A DNA stretch of 64,000 nt from contig LATX02000194.1 of the NCBI GenBank assembly GCA_001466705.2, forward strand, positions 552,060 to 616,059, written 5' to 3'. How positions within the stretch are numbered: position 1 is the first letter of the stretch; the number at the start of each line of letters is the position of its first letter. The position numbers were made by a program, and so were the translations under genes. The DNA comes from Moniliophthora roreri. Lineage: Eukaryota > Basidiomycota > Agaricomycetes > Agaricales > Marasmiaceae. Positions 32,164-43,927 of the stretch are shown here, one piece after another. Below the pieces are notes generated by a model. That model had not been told where the DNA came from. It was given only the letters and a program-made list of their open reading frames with translations, and searched no databases.

Positions 32164-32733
32164 ATACGGCAGGTGTCTTTATTCACTGTTGAATTGTATT
32201 CTCCACTTTCACAGATCGCCTTCATATACAAGTTTCGTCCTTCTCCATATCTGCCGATCTAAGAGTCGGGGATCTCAAATATTAAGCATTCAACTGAGCT
32301 CCAGGGACAAATGAATCCGAGTATCGCTTTGGCTGATCGACGGTGCAGGGATTATATCTAACGCGTGCGGTTATGTTGATAGGGGACAAAAATAAGGGTC
32401 GAAAACAAGGGACGCTTTACGCTTTTATCTAATGCGAACCCCGTTTTTGTGACCCAGACACAACAAATAACTTACGGTCGATGCAAGCTCTTTGTGATAT
32501 GCATCTTTTCATTTTATATATGTACACTTACCGCCGTCCTGGCATGACTCTACATTGTTAGCCGTCTTCCAAGGGGAGTGCACGCAAAAAATTCTGCACA
32601 TGATCACATTTTACAGTTAGTGGACCTTGAGTGGACCGTTTTGGGGGGGGTACATAATCGCCCAAAAAAGTAATATGACATCATGAAACGTGGCCAACAT
32701 TTTCCCCTCGACACCCAAGCTGGCTGCTCTCGA

Positions 32734-35700
32734 TGCCAAAGACCCCCTTGCACTCTTCTAGCCCAACAAGACATTGTCTGGACTTTGAGATATGTTTATG
32801 TGCATAATTGTTAAATGCCAGGGTAGGCAGCATGATGGCAAGGTTAGTTCATTAGTATCAGCTTGAATTTTAAATGGCCTTGATGAACTGTTCAGCAGTT
32901 TGAGCAAAGAACTGTAGAAGGCCATCAGTAGGATTACATCACCCAGCCTTTCCAGCATTTTTGTAGCCTTTTGTGGCATTTTGAGCTGGAATTTCCAAAG
33001 GTAAAAGGCTAGGCCTATTTTTCTAAAATGCCAGCACTTTTTTAGGCCAGGGATTACTTATAAAAAGGCCAAAAGGCTGACTGGGCCAAGGTTCTAGACT
33101 TCAAAAAGGCTAGGTCCCCCAGAGCAGCTAGCTGTGTCCCATTGCACTATGTTGAAGATACACAGGTTAAGCTGAGAAAGAATTTTTAAGTGTAGATAGG
33201 TTTCATATAATGCAAATTTATGCACAAGAAGCTTACTGTAAAGAGCACTAATGAGCATAGTTAGTAGGGGCTATAGAATACTATAAACTTGATAAATTGG
33301 CTTGAATTATAATCTGGTGAGTATATGGTGTGCTCTGTAGTCTGAGTGTGTTATTACTAGATAACAGGTGCACAGTTGTGCACCTATAGTTGAGATAAGA
33401 TGCTTTAACCTCTTGACATTTCAGCCTTTGACCTTTGAAAGGCTGCACAGAAGGAGGAAGAATAGACACTTAGGCTCTCAGGTGCAGGACATTGACCTAG
33501 TTGTGCATTCCAAGTATCTGACTGTTATACTTGCTATGTGCAGGATTCAGTTGGCACAAGCTCATACAATGTACTCAAAACAACTAAAAGACAAGTCAAA
33601 ACTTAGTCAGATAGACAAATAATAGCTAATATATCACTTACTACTGCTATAAACATCAAAAAAATAACCACAGAAAGCTCTAGGCACAACTCCAGTCAGC
33701 CCAACAAAGCCCAATGAAAACTGCCTGCACCATGTGATCCATCTGCTATTCATTATTGGATTGGTTGGATGCTATCTGTTAGTTGGTGCTTGTTGAGGAG
33801 TCCATCCACCATCTGAATCTGACCTCTCATCACTTAGATGACAGCAGATCATCTGATCCACTAGGAGCTCTGACTATTACTCATATTAATTCAGCTGAAA
33901 GGATGACATATAATTGAAAGATAACTTATTAAACTCAGAAGACATGACACTTTTGTCTCAGTGATAAATCTGGAAAGAGAAGGGAGTTGAGGACTAGGCC
34001 AACTTGGCCAACTGGCTAAGGGAGGGGTGTATGTAGGTCCAAAATTTTGGAAACTCACATGCTGTCCATTACATCACTTTGGTTTATGGTTTATTGCCTG
34101 GACCTGAAGATTAGAAATTTGATGAGCTCTCTTATAAAGTCCAGCCAGATGTTTAAATCCATTCCTTGTGTCAGTGCATCTTGCCTCAAAACTTTGTACC
34201 TTCAGCTGAGCATCAAAGTTCTGTCAAAAGGCTATGCATTCACATTGAAATCTTGATCTTCTGATAATTGTGTGAATCAACAGAATTTTCCTATTCAGTT
34301 GAGTGTTGGGTTCTAGAGCCACAGTAGAAGCTGCTTCAATATTTTGACAGTTCTTTAGAGTGTTAAAGTTTTGTGGCTTGTGCAGATTATCAGATTTTTG
34401 ACAGTAAATCAGTCAATGTAGGTGAAATTGGTTCCTTGAGGGATAGAATTTTTGGCTGAAAGAATCAAATTCTGATTTCAGGTTTGGTAAGCAGGTAGAG
34501 TTGAATGTCCTTCAAGCTCAATGACAGAACATCTGAAGCATGAGGTGGAATGATTGGAGTCAAATTTTCATTATAGAAACCAGTCTCCAACTGCAAATGC
34601 TAGCAGTAGTGCCTATTGCAGATGACTCTCCATCTGACAGATATTCTTGAATTGCAATCCACAGATGGCAGATTGTGCCCTTGACAATGGCAATACAGGC
34701 AGATGGATCTGAATCTGACCTGAATCCAATCCATTAGGAGCTCTATTTGACATTGTTGAGATTTCATCAGGGGCAGAAGCTGATTGCATTACTGATTCTT
34801 ACTTGAGTGGAGAGACTTCTACTCTCTGTAGTTAGAGTCTTTGAGCCACTACACCTGCAGTCTTAGGCAATTGTAATTTGTCTTTGTGCTGCTCTAATCA
34901 AGTCATCTGAGCATCTATTAGCATATTGAGTCTATGTTCCAAGTTGAGCTGCAGTAGACAATAATAAAGGCTATTAAATAGTGAAAAGTAATAGATTAAG
35001 TGTAAAAGAAATGGGTTTTTACTGTCTCACTCACTTGACGTTTTCATTATGGTCCAAGATGACACAGAGAGTGAGATAAACAGTATTTTTAACATTATAT
35101 GTAGGCTGGTACATTTTTATAAATGGAAAGTGTATGGGACAGCTAAGATGGAGGAGATATTTAACTACTATAATCCAGAACTCTCAGACATACTTCTGCA
35201 GGTGCTATTGGTTTAGTGCTAAAACAAATCATTTGTTGAGCATACTCTCTAGACATTTAATTGGTCTTTCTCTCAGCTGCATTGGTATCTAAATGTACCT
35301 CAGCACTCTACATGGCCTAGGATTGAGAATCTAATCTTTGGTCTATATAAAGTGTCACACCAATCAAACCTAAAGTTAATAGTCTTCTTGAACTTGTTTT
35401 CCCAAGTTCTAAGTAATAAGTATTATTAGCTTGTAACAAGCCTGTGAGTGGAAAGACAACCATGAGGAATGTATTTCCATTAGTGATCATAGGTATGTAT
35501 ATTCACATAAAAGGCAGGATTGGCACAATGCTTACATAGGGGAATTCTCATTAATATTGAGCTCAAGCCTTAAGGGTTGATGATTCCTAATAACAGTGGC
35601 AATGTGGAGCCTATATAAGTTGAGGTGTGAACTCATGCCTGCAAACAAAGTGGGACAACTTCCAAACACTGGAAGCAGATGGACTTTCATCCTCTTATTC

Positions 35701-36383
35701 CAGGTTCCCATAGTGTGCTGCCCAGCAGATTGTGGGCTTGGTTTCATTGACACATTGTGTGTATGGTCAACAGAAACAAGGTTTTGGGAGTTTCCAGCAA
35801 CTGTACAGTTGCAAAAAAGCTAGAGAAGAACCAAGAGACTCCACTAAAAAAAATGCACCTTATGTCAGATTTCTCTGACAAGGCATTCAGAGGGACTCTA
35901 CCTACTTATATAATTATTCTCTAAAACTACCTCAGAAACAGCAAAATCTAGCTTAAAAACCACTGACATTAGAGTGTTGAAATTTCTTTTTTTAAGTTTT
36001 TCTGAGGAGCCCTATCTACCTAACCCCAGGTCAGGGTTTCAATCTGGTGGAGCCCCTTGGGTTGAAGTACCAGCAGTTTGGCACTCATTCTTGTGCTCCC
36101 ATGCCTCCAAGTGATAGATAACCTATACTCTGAGTAGTATAGACATATGTTGTCAAAGTGTCAAGCTTGACATTCTCAGCAGATGTTTCATAAGAATATG
36201 TTTCATTTGTGGCCAACTTGTCCAGTGGTCTGTCTTTTGTTGATAGACACTGATGATTATATAGAAAGCATGACAGTAAGTCTGAAGCAGTAGTTTATCT
36301 AATATTGTCAAGAATATGAAGCTCAGCATATGCAGTAAAACTTTGTTTGCATTGGAATCTCTTTTTGCACCCCTAGAAAATCT
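32734..36383. repeat. CpG-depleted repeat relic
   Basis: In about 3,650 bp I find a single CG dinucleotide (35039-35040), while flanking DNA has CG every few tens of bases. The region is AT-rich, TG/CA-rich and has no frame over 90 codons. This is the signature of long-term cytosine methylation at CpG followed by deamination, as seen over silenced transposons. It is therefore most likely an old transposable element, though no transposase or reverse transcriptase is readable any more. The edges are sharp: CG reappears from 36384 onward. Confidence 0.75.
34029..34290 (+). repeat. Inverted-repeat arm, left (CpG-decayed)
   Basis: Begins GTATGTAGGTCCAAAA. It matches, in inverted orientation, the sequence at about 36400-36812. 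Translated patches also match (LKTLYLQLSIKVL here, LKTLHLWVSVEVL in the right arm), though neither is an intact gene. Several sites that are CG in the right arm are TG or CA here. Confidence 0.6.
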
Positions 36384-36399
36384 CGATGCTGCAGTGCAC

Positions 36400-36812
36400 T
36401 GTCAAAACTTTGAGGCCTGTCTGCTGCTCTGCTCAACAACAAAATCTTGTTGATCCACACAATCATCAAAAAATTGAAATCTCAATGTGGATGCATGGCT
36501 TTTCAACAAAACTTCGACACTCACCCAGAGGTGCAAAGTTTTGAGGCAAAATGCATGACATGAGGGATGAAGTTGTAATTTTCCGCTCACCGTGGTCAAC
36601 AAAATATTGACAGATTGAAAGGGGGATGTCTGGGTCATAGGCGGAAAGGTTAACAAAATATTAATGCTTGAGAGGTAAGAAAAATATTGAACATGTGGCT
36701 GAATTATATGGGCCCCATCAAAAATCTGATCCCCAGGTCCAGGTGATAACTGTAAACAATGAAACGATGTGATGGACGGCGTATGGGTTTCAAAGTTTTG
36801 GACCTACATCCA
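36400..36812 (-). repeat. Inverted-repeat arm, right (CpG-retaining)
   Basis: The reverse complement of this stretch matches 34029-34290 in order, with internal insertions. It retains CGs lost in the left arm, e.g. ATACGCCGTCCATCACATCG against ATGCTGTCCATTACATCA. The two arms may be terminal repeats of one element or two nested copies. Confidence 0.55.
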
Positions 36813-36994
36813 GTGCTGGCTGTCGAGGCGGCTATTGATGAATGTTCGTGCGGTTGATGGTCGGGGAAGCGGATCGGACGCGAGCCGACGTGGTGGAACG
36901 ATATGGGGCGGAAAGTGCCGGGCTGGAGGGAGGGAAGTCGATCAAGGTCGAACTTGGCAAGGAATCCAGGGGGAATTATTCAGGAACCCCTTCC

Positions 36995-37119
36995 TACCGT
37001 TGCCGAGAAGTTCAAGGTCAAAATGACGGATTTTTTGAGTAGGGGACACGGCGCAAAAATTTGAAAATCGTGTGAGAAAATCCGTCATTTTGACCTTGAA
37101 CTTCTCGGCAGCAACGGTA
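36995..37119. repeat. Long imperfect hairpin, arms about 42 bp
   Basis: The arm 36995-37036 (TACCGTTGCCGAGAAGTTCA...) is followed by its near-exact inverse at 37077-37119, with one 3-nt indel and a spacer of about 40 nt. Any transcript would fold into a long stem. Confidence 0.75.
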
Positions 37120-37133
37120 CCTCCACAAGCCAA

Positions 37134-37178
37134 GCAAATATGTGAGGCGGAACGACACATTCCGCCTCACATATTTGC
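37134..37178. repeat. Perfect 19-bp hairpin
   Basis: GCAAATATGTGAGGCGGAA, a 7-nt loop (CGACACA), then the exact inverse TTCCGCCTCACATATTTGC. It lies 15 bp after the longer hairpin. Confidence 0.9.
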
Positions 37179-37179
37179 C

Positions 37180-38035
37180 AGTTTCCCTGAGAAAAGATCA
37201 ACTCATTCGTCGATAAAATTGATAGAATAGCAGATATACAGTGGACGCAAACCCCAATTTTCGGGGACGGCGTAGTATCAGACCCTGGATCGATGTGAAT
37301 AGAGTTGCGTATCAGACTATCATTTATGGAGAGCTGTTCTGTTCGTCTATTGCAGGCACACCTGGAATTCGAAAGGGGCTTGCCCCGCTTTGACCCAGTG
37401 GACGTTCGCCATTGAAATCTTAGGATGACCTATGCGGTCTTCCTCTAGTCCTCATTGGGCCGGATTTTGAGGAAGTTGGGAACAGAATTTGTGCTTTAAT
37501 GCGGTACAATGTCAGGGTTTGGAAGGAGTGGAAAAGTCGGCAGAAGATGGGGTACCTGATGAATGGCAGGCACGTTTGCAGAGGATATAGAGGGTGACGA
37601 CAATCTGGGGTAACGATGCTTCGTGGACAGGGTTCGAGGACAAGTGTATGTCGCCTCTCATGCACCGGTCCTGGTGGGCGAGGTTCATGTTTGCATCGCC
37701 TGCATAATGACCGATTCATCATAGATAGGGGTAAGCCTTCCGTTGTGTTCGCTAGTTGGATAGCGGTCGGTTCTCATTCATTTCTTGGCATCAGGATTAC
37801 ATTGAAGCTGGAGTAGTTGTGACACCATGAGATGAATATGGATTAGGACTAGGTTTGATCGATCTCGCTGTTCATTATGGTGTTAAGGTTTCAGATTAAT
37901 TAAGCATATACTGCTAATTACACAGGAATACGATGCGTGCGGGATTATGTCTACTGACATGATTTTAGTGTTAGCCTCAGTAAGGACGGGACATTTAGTT
38001 GTCGGGTCAACTGGTGCAGGAGGAAGTGCAACAAA
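37180..38035. other. Intergenic, no gene seen
   Basis: About 850 bp with only short frames and no recognisable composition, between the hairpins and the 3' end of the SDR gene. Confidence 0.45.
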
Positions 38036-38038
38036 CAG

Positions 38039-39231
38039 TTATGGGTTCACCAAATGATTTCCACCGTCTACAATGATATTGTTTCCATTCGTATAACTGC
38101 TCATTGGTGATGCAAGATATATTGCTATCGAGGCCATCTCTTTTTCACTGAATGAATTAAAGTCAGTATCCTTGCTTCGTTGAAATCACAGGAGACATAC
38201 GTTCCGGCCCTGCGCTGCGGTATAGGATTGATTCCACCAGGTAGAGGTGCCACCTTCATTGCTGCATTCAGACTTTCAGAATCGCCCGTCAATTGCGATG
38301 GGAATGGACCTGGTGAAATGCCATTGACACGTATGGGAATGTTATTGCGAGCAAAGTCGGATGCAAGGCCAAGTGTGAGACGCTCTAAAGCAGCCTTGCT
38401 AGATGCGTAAGCAGGCTAAGGTCGACGCGATCAGATCCAGGTAACGCGAAGAGTACGTTATCAGTACTTACAATGTTCCACGAGAGTTTTGTGTGCGAGC
38501 CGGCAGCACTGGAGACCATGATAACACTTGACATGCTGCCGCTCGCTTCTGCTCCCTTTTTCAACAAGTCTAGGAACGCCATGGTAACGAAAAATGATGC
38601 GGTGGTGTTGAGACTGAATGTCGAGGACCAGGCATCGAAGTCGTACTGCTTGAAGAAGTGCGAGTGGCTCCAACGATCTTTAGTTGGAGCCATATTGTTG
38701 GAGTACGTTACATGGTTGATGCCAGGGGAATCGCAGAGCAAATAGAAAGGACCTCCATGACCAGCACTGACAATAATGGAACATTAATTCACGTTAGAGC
38801 ACACTGGTGGTTGTTGCTCACTTGTTTACCAGGATATTTATTTTCCCCTCTTGTTCCTCAAGAACCTGGGTCGCGTGTGCGATATCATCTTTGTTGGTCA
38901 CATCCATTTTAAGCCTGATACGATATGACAGTTATTAGTGGCAGCGTGGTGAAGCGAGGAACCAATGATCTCATACCAGGATATACTCGGATACTCTTCT
39001 TGGACTTTTTGCAATACATCCTCTCTGCGTCCAGAGATATAGACCTTGGCTCCGTTCGCAGCGAGCCCTTTGGCTATCATAAGTCCTCTAATGAAACGAC
39101 AATCAGCTTCAACGGTAAGTGCAAAAAATAGCAACTCACATTCCGGTGCCCCCGCCCGTGACTAGGGCGACCTTTCCTGTTAAATCGCCGAGATTGCATA
39201 GCTTGAGCTCTTCAAGGTTGGAGGTGGACAT
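38039..39231 (-). CDS. Short-chain dehydrogenase/reductase (RhlG-like)
   Basis: Six exons on the minus strand, about 300 residues. The classical SDR features are in order: nucleotide-binding TGKVALVTGGGTGIG (split by intron 1) near residue 20, an acidic DVTNKDD patch, NILVNNAGHGGP, the catalytic Ser in VIMVSSAAGS, and the active-site PAYASSKAALERL (YxxxK). The C-terminal INPIPQRRAG..EKEMASIAIYLASP and NNIIVDGGNH resemble fungal 3-oxoacyl-ACP reductase/RhlG-type members, which are NADP-dependent. Likely a soluble ketoreductase; the substrate is unknown. The start at 39231 gives MSTSNLEELKLCNLGDLTGK. It is next to GMC3 and transcribed the same way, so the two could share metabolic context (inference). 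No lesion seen. Confidence 0.88.
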
Positions 39232-40065
39232 CGTGCCTATCAGTGGAAGTTTGATTGAAAGAGGTTCACTGACGACGATACTCTTATATACCCTGTGTTC
39301 TGGCACAGATCGCAGATATGCCCAACCAGGGCGAGGTGTTCATCAGTTGGGATATGATCGGTACTCTGCGTTGTTCGCGTGTCGGGTCCCGGCGTCGTTT
39401 TCGACGTGTAACTGATATGGAGTCCTCTGAATCACTGGTTTTCGGACTGTTACTCGATAATGAGTAAGATCGTGGCGGTGACCTGATGAGGTCGATCAAT
39501 CATTGGCGGGACGTGGACGAATGCCGGACGAGGAGACTCTTCGGGTATGGGCTCCCGTTGCCGACATGGGCGGAGACAAGTGAAACCCCCTAGATAGCTG
39601 ACCCTGACTCCGACTGAGCAAAACGTCGGGTGTCCGCTTGCCGTTTTAGGCCTTACCGGAATCTCTTCATCAATCTTGATCATAAGTTGATCGTAAGCCC
39701 GACGCCGCAGTTACCGCTATCTATGTGCGGATAGTAGTAAGCAGTAAAGCACTGCCAGCTCATATCAGAAGTCAGAAAGTCTATTGCGGCACTAATTGAT
39801 TAGTCGGACCTACCTACCAGCCGGAAGATCGTTGATATGCTGTGAAACAAAGTGCCCAAGAAGGCATCATAACGGTTGCAGCGAATTCTAGTTAGATCCC
39901 AGCTGAGAGAAATCAACGAGTATTAGTGGTGAGGATGAACGGGGGAAAAGCGTCACAATAATTGTGCCCAACTTTTCCGTTCTTGACACCGAACCGGATC
40001 GACGGGGATCACAGATATTAGACACAACACCCGATCGAAACGAGAATTAATTGCACTCCACTGCT
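39232..40065. other. SDR upstream region
   Basis: A promoter-type spacer. Minus-strand frames at 39284-39499 and 39450-39683 overlap but show no family features, and no gene is supported. Confidence 0.4.
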
Positions 40066-40068
40066 ACC

Positions 40069-42333
40069 CTAGTCGTACAACGAATGGTCACTCCGTATCA
40101 AATCTGCTGCCCTTTCCGCAACAATGTATACCGGCACCTGCGTATTGCTTTCAGGTATTTGGGGCTACTAGTCGTTAGCAATGCGTACAACAGCCGGTAT
40201 GGTTACTCACAAACACCGACGCGTCTACCACCCGCAATCCATTGATACCTTTCACTTTCAACCTAGAGTTAACGACACCACCGGAACCCATTTTCGCCGT
40301 ACAGCTAGGATGATTAAAGACCCTTGAGTTGGCTCTGGCAAACGCTGCTTTCTCCTGGTCCGTAGTCGCATTTGCTAGAGCTCCAAACGGACCTTCCACG
40401 ATGCCTTGGAACTGAGGGTGTGACAGGAGGTCTTGGATTGCCTTCATTACCTCAACTTGAGCATTGATATCGAAATCACTTGTATATAAGCCGTAGTCGA
40501 TGAGTGGAGGATCAAAAGGATTTGAAGACGATAATTTCACGGAGCCCCCTGGAGATATATCATCTCGCATTAAACAGAGTTTGGGAAAAAAGAGAAAAAG
40601 ACGTACGAGATGTTGGACTAATTACGGAGGTAAGTACTGAAAGGAATCGGCCAGTCGACGGGGGCAGTATGGCCGTTGCAATTGGCTGATAGCTGGGCTA
40701 GCATAACATGCAATTTTACCACCGACCGTCTAAGGGAATGACTGAAAGCTCACCACAAATATAGCCATAACATTTCCACTTCTAGGTCCAGAAGAAGGGT
40801 CTTCGTTAGCAGGAACTTTCCAGTTTCCGGCAATAGGACCTATGGAGTTGACGTATACTCCTGTCCGATTGGCTTCCCATTGAGACAATAGCTGAGCTTG
40901 CAGGGTCGTATTGCGCGCGACATCATCCAAGGTTTCGGTTGAAGGAGTCACGGAGAAAATGTTAGCTAAGGTAGGATGTTCAGTTAGGTTTGCACCAACT
41001 GCCGGAGAGTCAAGGACAAGGGGAATATTGAGTGCCTCCAAATCTTCTTTCGGTCCAATACCAGATAGCAAAAGTACCTGCGGAGTGTTGAACGAGCCGG
41101 CGCTAAGGATTACCTCCCTAGACGCCGTAACGTTTACTCGAGGCCCTGTGCAATATTAATCGCCTCCATGAACTTGGCGATCGTCCTTGTATGCTCACCG
41201 TTGGGGCCTGACGCAATCTCAACGGTACGGATACTCGGAGTGCCTTCATGCGAAAAATCGGACGGGTGCAGTTTCGTAGCTCTTGTGTGAATCAGAACAT
41301 CGAGATTGGGTCGTGAAATTGCGGGTTGAAGGTATGAAGTTGCGGCGCTATTGCGAATTCCGCCACCAATGCTGTATTGGCCCCATCCTGTCAAAGATTA
41401 TTTCTTATAGGCTTTGGTGTGACTGTTATGACGAGGGAACCAACCAACGCCGAGAGTATTTCCAGAGTTATAATCAATATTGAAGGCACGTTGGCCTTCA
41501 GAATCCTTGACGACATCTACCACTGTTGACATTATGGGCTGGGGTGATGAAGTCAATGTGACATTCACTAGACCATCTCCGTGTGCTGAGGGGTCGACTA
41601 GTCCAGTTATGTCGCGTCCATCCTGAGGAGGAACCAACCGCGATGTCTGGAAGGAGTCAGTCAGACACGTCAATGTGAGAGAGGAGTTATACCTTCAGAT
41701 AATACTTTGAAACAGACTCCCAAGCCCACCCTTCGTCACCGGTGAGTTTCGCAAAGTTATTCCACATATCGTCAGACCCGCGATACCAGTACATAATATC
41801 TGTCCGAAATATTACTTTTGAAGGAATAGATGAAATCGCGAACATACTGATGCTGCTGCTTCCTCCGAGCACGAAACCTCTTGTCGCATTGATTTGCCTT
41901 CCACCGGCACCAACTTGGGGAATGCTGGTATAGTTCCAGTCTAAGGGACCACCAAAATTACGGGTCGCAAGATAGGGTACTTCTGATGTGAGAACACCCT
42001 CGTTGCTAGAACGGAGATCATGAACCAATGAACGTGATGGATTGACAGGAATAGAATGTACTTTACACCCGCTTCCACGACCAAGACTTTAAACTTTCCA
42101 TCTTCGGTGAGTCGATTTGCAAGCACACTACCCGCTGTGCCACCTAAATAAAGGTTCAGAGCTGTATTAGCACCTAAGAACGACTCAGGAAACATACCTC
42201 CGACGATAATGAAATCGTATTGAGTACTGTTGTCGAGTTCTGACAGATTGTTCAATAGTCGTGCCACACTGTAGTGGGGCCATAGGGACAGGTATGCTGC
42301 GGAAAAAAGAGAGAAAATGACAGATAGCTTCAT
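40069..42333 (-). CDS. GMC oxidoreductase 3 (AA3_2-like, secreted)
   Basis: First of three tandem minus-strand paralogues. Start [20 protein letters not shown], a signal peptide; TATA box (TATAAAAT) about 72 bp upstream. FAD motif [18 protein letters not shown], signature 1 [12 protein letters not shown], substrate-loop stretch [15 protein letters not shown], signature 2 near GSFNTPQVLLLSGIG. The catalytic His is in FNHPSCTAKMG. The second catalytic position is Asn in PESNTQVP, where the sister enzymes have ECNTQAP, so the conserved Cys next to it is Ser. SAKMGSGG also differs from the SASMGPGG of the others. It ends SDHSLYD, stop at 40069. Introns match the other copies. Probably active, but the most divergent around the active site. 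Confidence 0.88.
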
Positions 42334-42339
42334 AGTGCC

Positions 42340-43920
42340 AGTTCAAGCAGATGGAGAACTGGGGCTGCACGTTTCGACTCGAGACAGATCACTGACAGTT
42401 CGGCATTTTATACCCCATAGCTTGGGAATATAGACGTGAGTAAAGGCTCTGCCGAAGAAGGCGAAGGCCGGCGCTAGTGCTTGGAGAGCAACCAGCTGAC
42501 TGAGAGATGTTGGAAAGATGTATCAGCGACAGCGGACGTTACGAGGTGACGTATAGTGATGTATGCTTCACGTAGTATATACGAGTGAGAAGGTTCTTGC
42601 GATCAAGTCTACAAAAAGATGTCTCTATGACAAGAGAAAGAAATGAGCATTAGTGATGAGCCCTAGGAGTCCGTGTAGGTTTTTTGTAACACGTACTGAG
42701 GTTGTCGCCCCAACATATTTTAACATGCCTCGCATTGAAAGTAACCTTGGTGAATGATAATATTCCCCTCTCCGTGAGGTAGCAAATAATATAGTCGGCT
42801 TCGCGGGTTGAATGATGATTCCTACCCCGTGTCTTAGTCTAGCTGCTGCAGAATGATGGGTGTTGGGAGAAAGATGATCCCTCCCCACGTGACGATGCAT
42901 CTGCCTGCCGCTGGCAACGGCACCCCGCTTCCTCCGGACTCCATGCAACCGTGACAGTTATTTTTCTCCCCTACTGTCGCTCCTTGGCTCTTATTATCAT
43001 TCTCTCTTCCACTAGATCCATGGCAGTATCATACTACCCCGACCCGCGTCTGGAATTGAATGATTATCCCGTCGGCGTCGCCTGCTACGGTTTTAAGTTC
43101 TAGGCTCGAGTACCAGACTGACGATACACGCTGACGACCACGAGTGATGTGTGTGTAATGTACTTCCTCCCCCGTCGCGGCGTGGTATAGTTATCATACA
43201 CTTCTTTTGCTCTCAGTATTTTAGGTGAGTATATTTATCTGAGATGTAGCTCCAGATCCATCGTCATTCGTCCGTAGTGCTCTATTTCTATTCTCGGTCC
43301 GGGTCCGACATTTACTCGCACTCCCAGTTTCCCAAAATCCGGTAGCGTTATCATGTTGTTCAGGTGAGTTTGATTTAATCATTTATTGAGGGCTTGACTC
43401 ATTACCATTCTTTTCTCTCTAGCCAATACGTGGTTCGGTCACCATTTTCTCTCAGGTGAGTCTCTATCGTGCCTAGGCTTAACATAACTTGTTCTACAGC
43501 GTCATCGTGCTAATATTCTCCTTCAATATCATTAGCATCTTTTCTTCTACCACACGACTCACTCCCTTCAGTTTTTTTTGCCATACACATGAACCGTAAA
43601 TTGTAAAACTGTACGGCTCTTGGAAATAACTGAGACTACTTTGATGCCCAGACGCTACACTATTATTCCTTTACAGCCTTCTCTGGCAATCTAGGCTGGT
43701 ATATTTTCCTACGTCGCGGAGGAGTGTCTCATACATACGTACGTACTCAAATCCTGCGTGAACTCGAAAGCCCTCTGAACCCGAGCAACCGCATATACGC
43801 ACGGTGTGCTGTAGTGACGAGGAAAAAAGAGACAGCGTCGCAATAAGCACCCAAGGTTTTCATCAAAACAGTCGGACGAGGAGCACAGACGAGGCATAAA
43901 ACGAAGATCTAATTCAACTC
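42340..43920. other. Intergenic between GMC3 and GMC4
   Basis: About 1.6 kb, longer than the 0.5-kb spacer between GMC4 and GMC5. It holds the GMC3 promoter, a candidate micro-exon gene (43353-43599), and GMC4 downstream DNA that is also present after GMC5 and, more diverged, after GMC3. Confidence 0.5.
43353..43599 (+). CDS. Candidate 47-aa micro-exon gene
   Basis: Exons 43353-43363, 43423-43455 and 43500-43599 join through two GTGAGT...TAG/CAG introns, both in phase 2 and both splitting an AG|C serine codon. The product reads MLFSQYVVRSPFSLS, then a membrane-like VIVLIFSFNIISIFS, then a short tail. A further GTGAGT donor lies upstream near 43224, so the transcript may have leader exons. 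No family is recognised. It could be a non-coding spliced transcript. Confidence 0.28.
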
Positions 43921-43927
43921 TGTTATC

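Noticed and set aside
32734..36383. Foreign (plant or animal) DNA contamination as the cause of CpG depletion
   Set aside because: The inverted-repeat partner at 36400-36812, just outside the zone, retains CpGs and is continuous with fungal genes, which favours local decay; not fully excluded without coverage data.
36842..37042. Gly/Glu-rich plus-strand frame beside the hairpins
   Set aside because: It runs into the hairpin arm and has no family features; probably chance.
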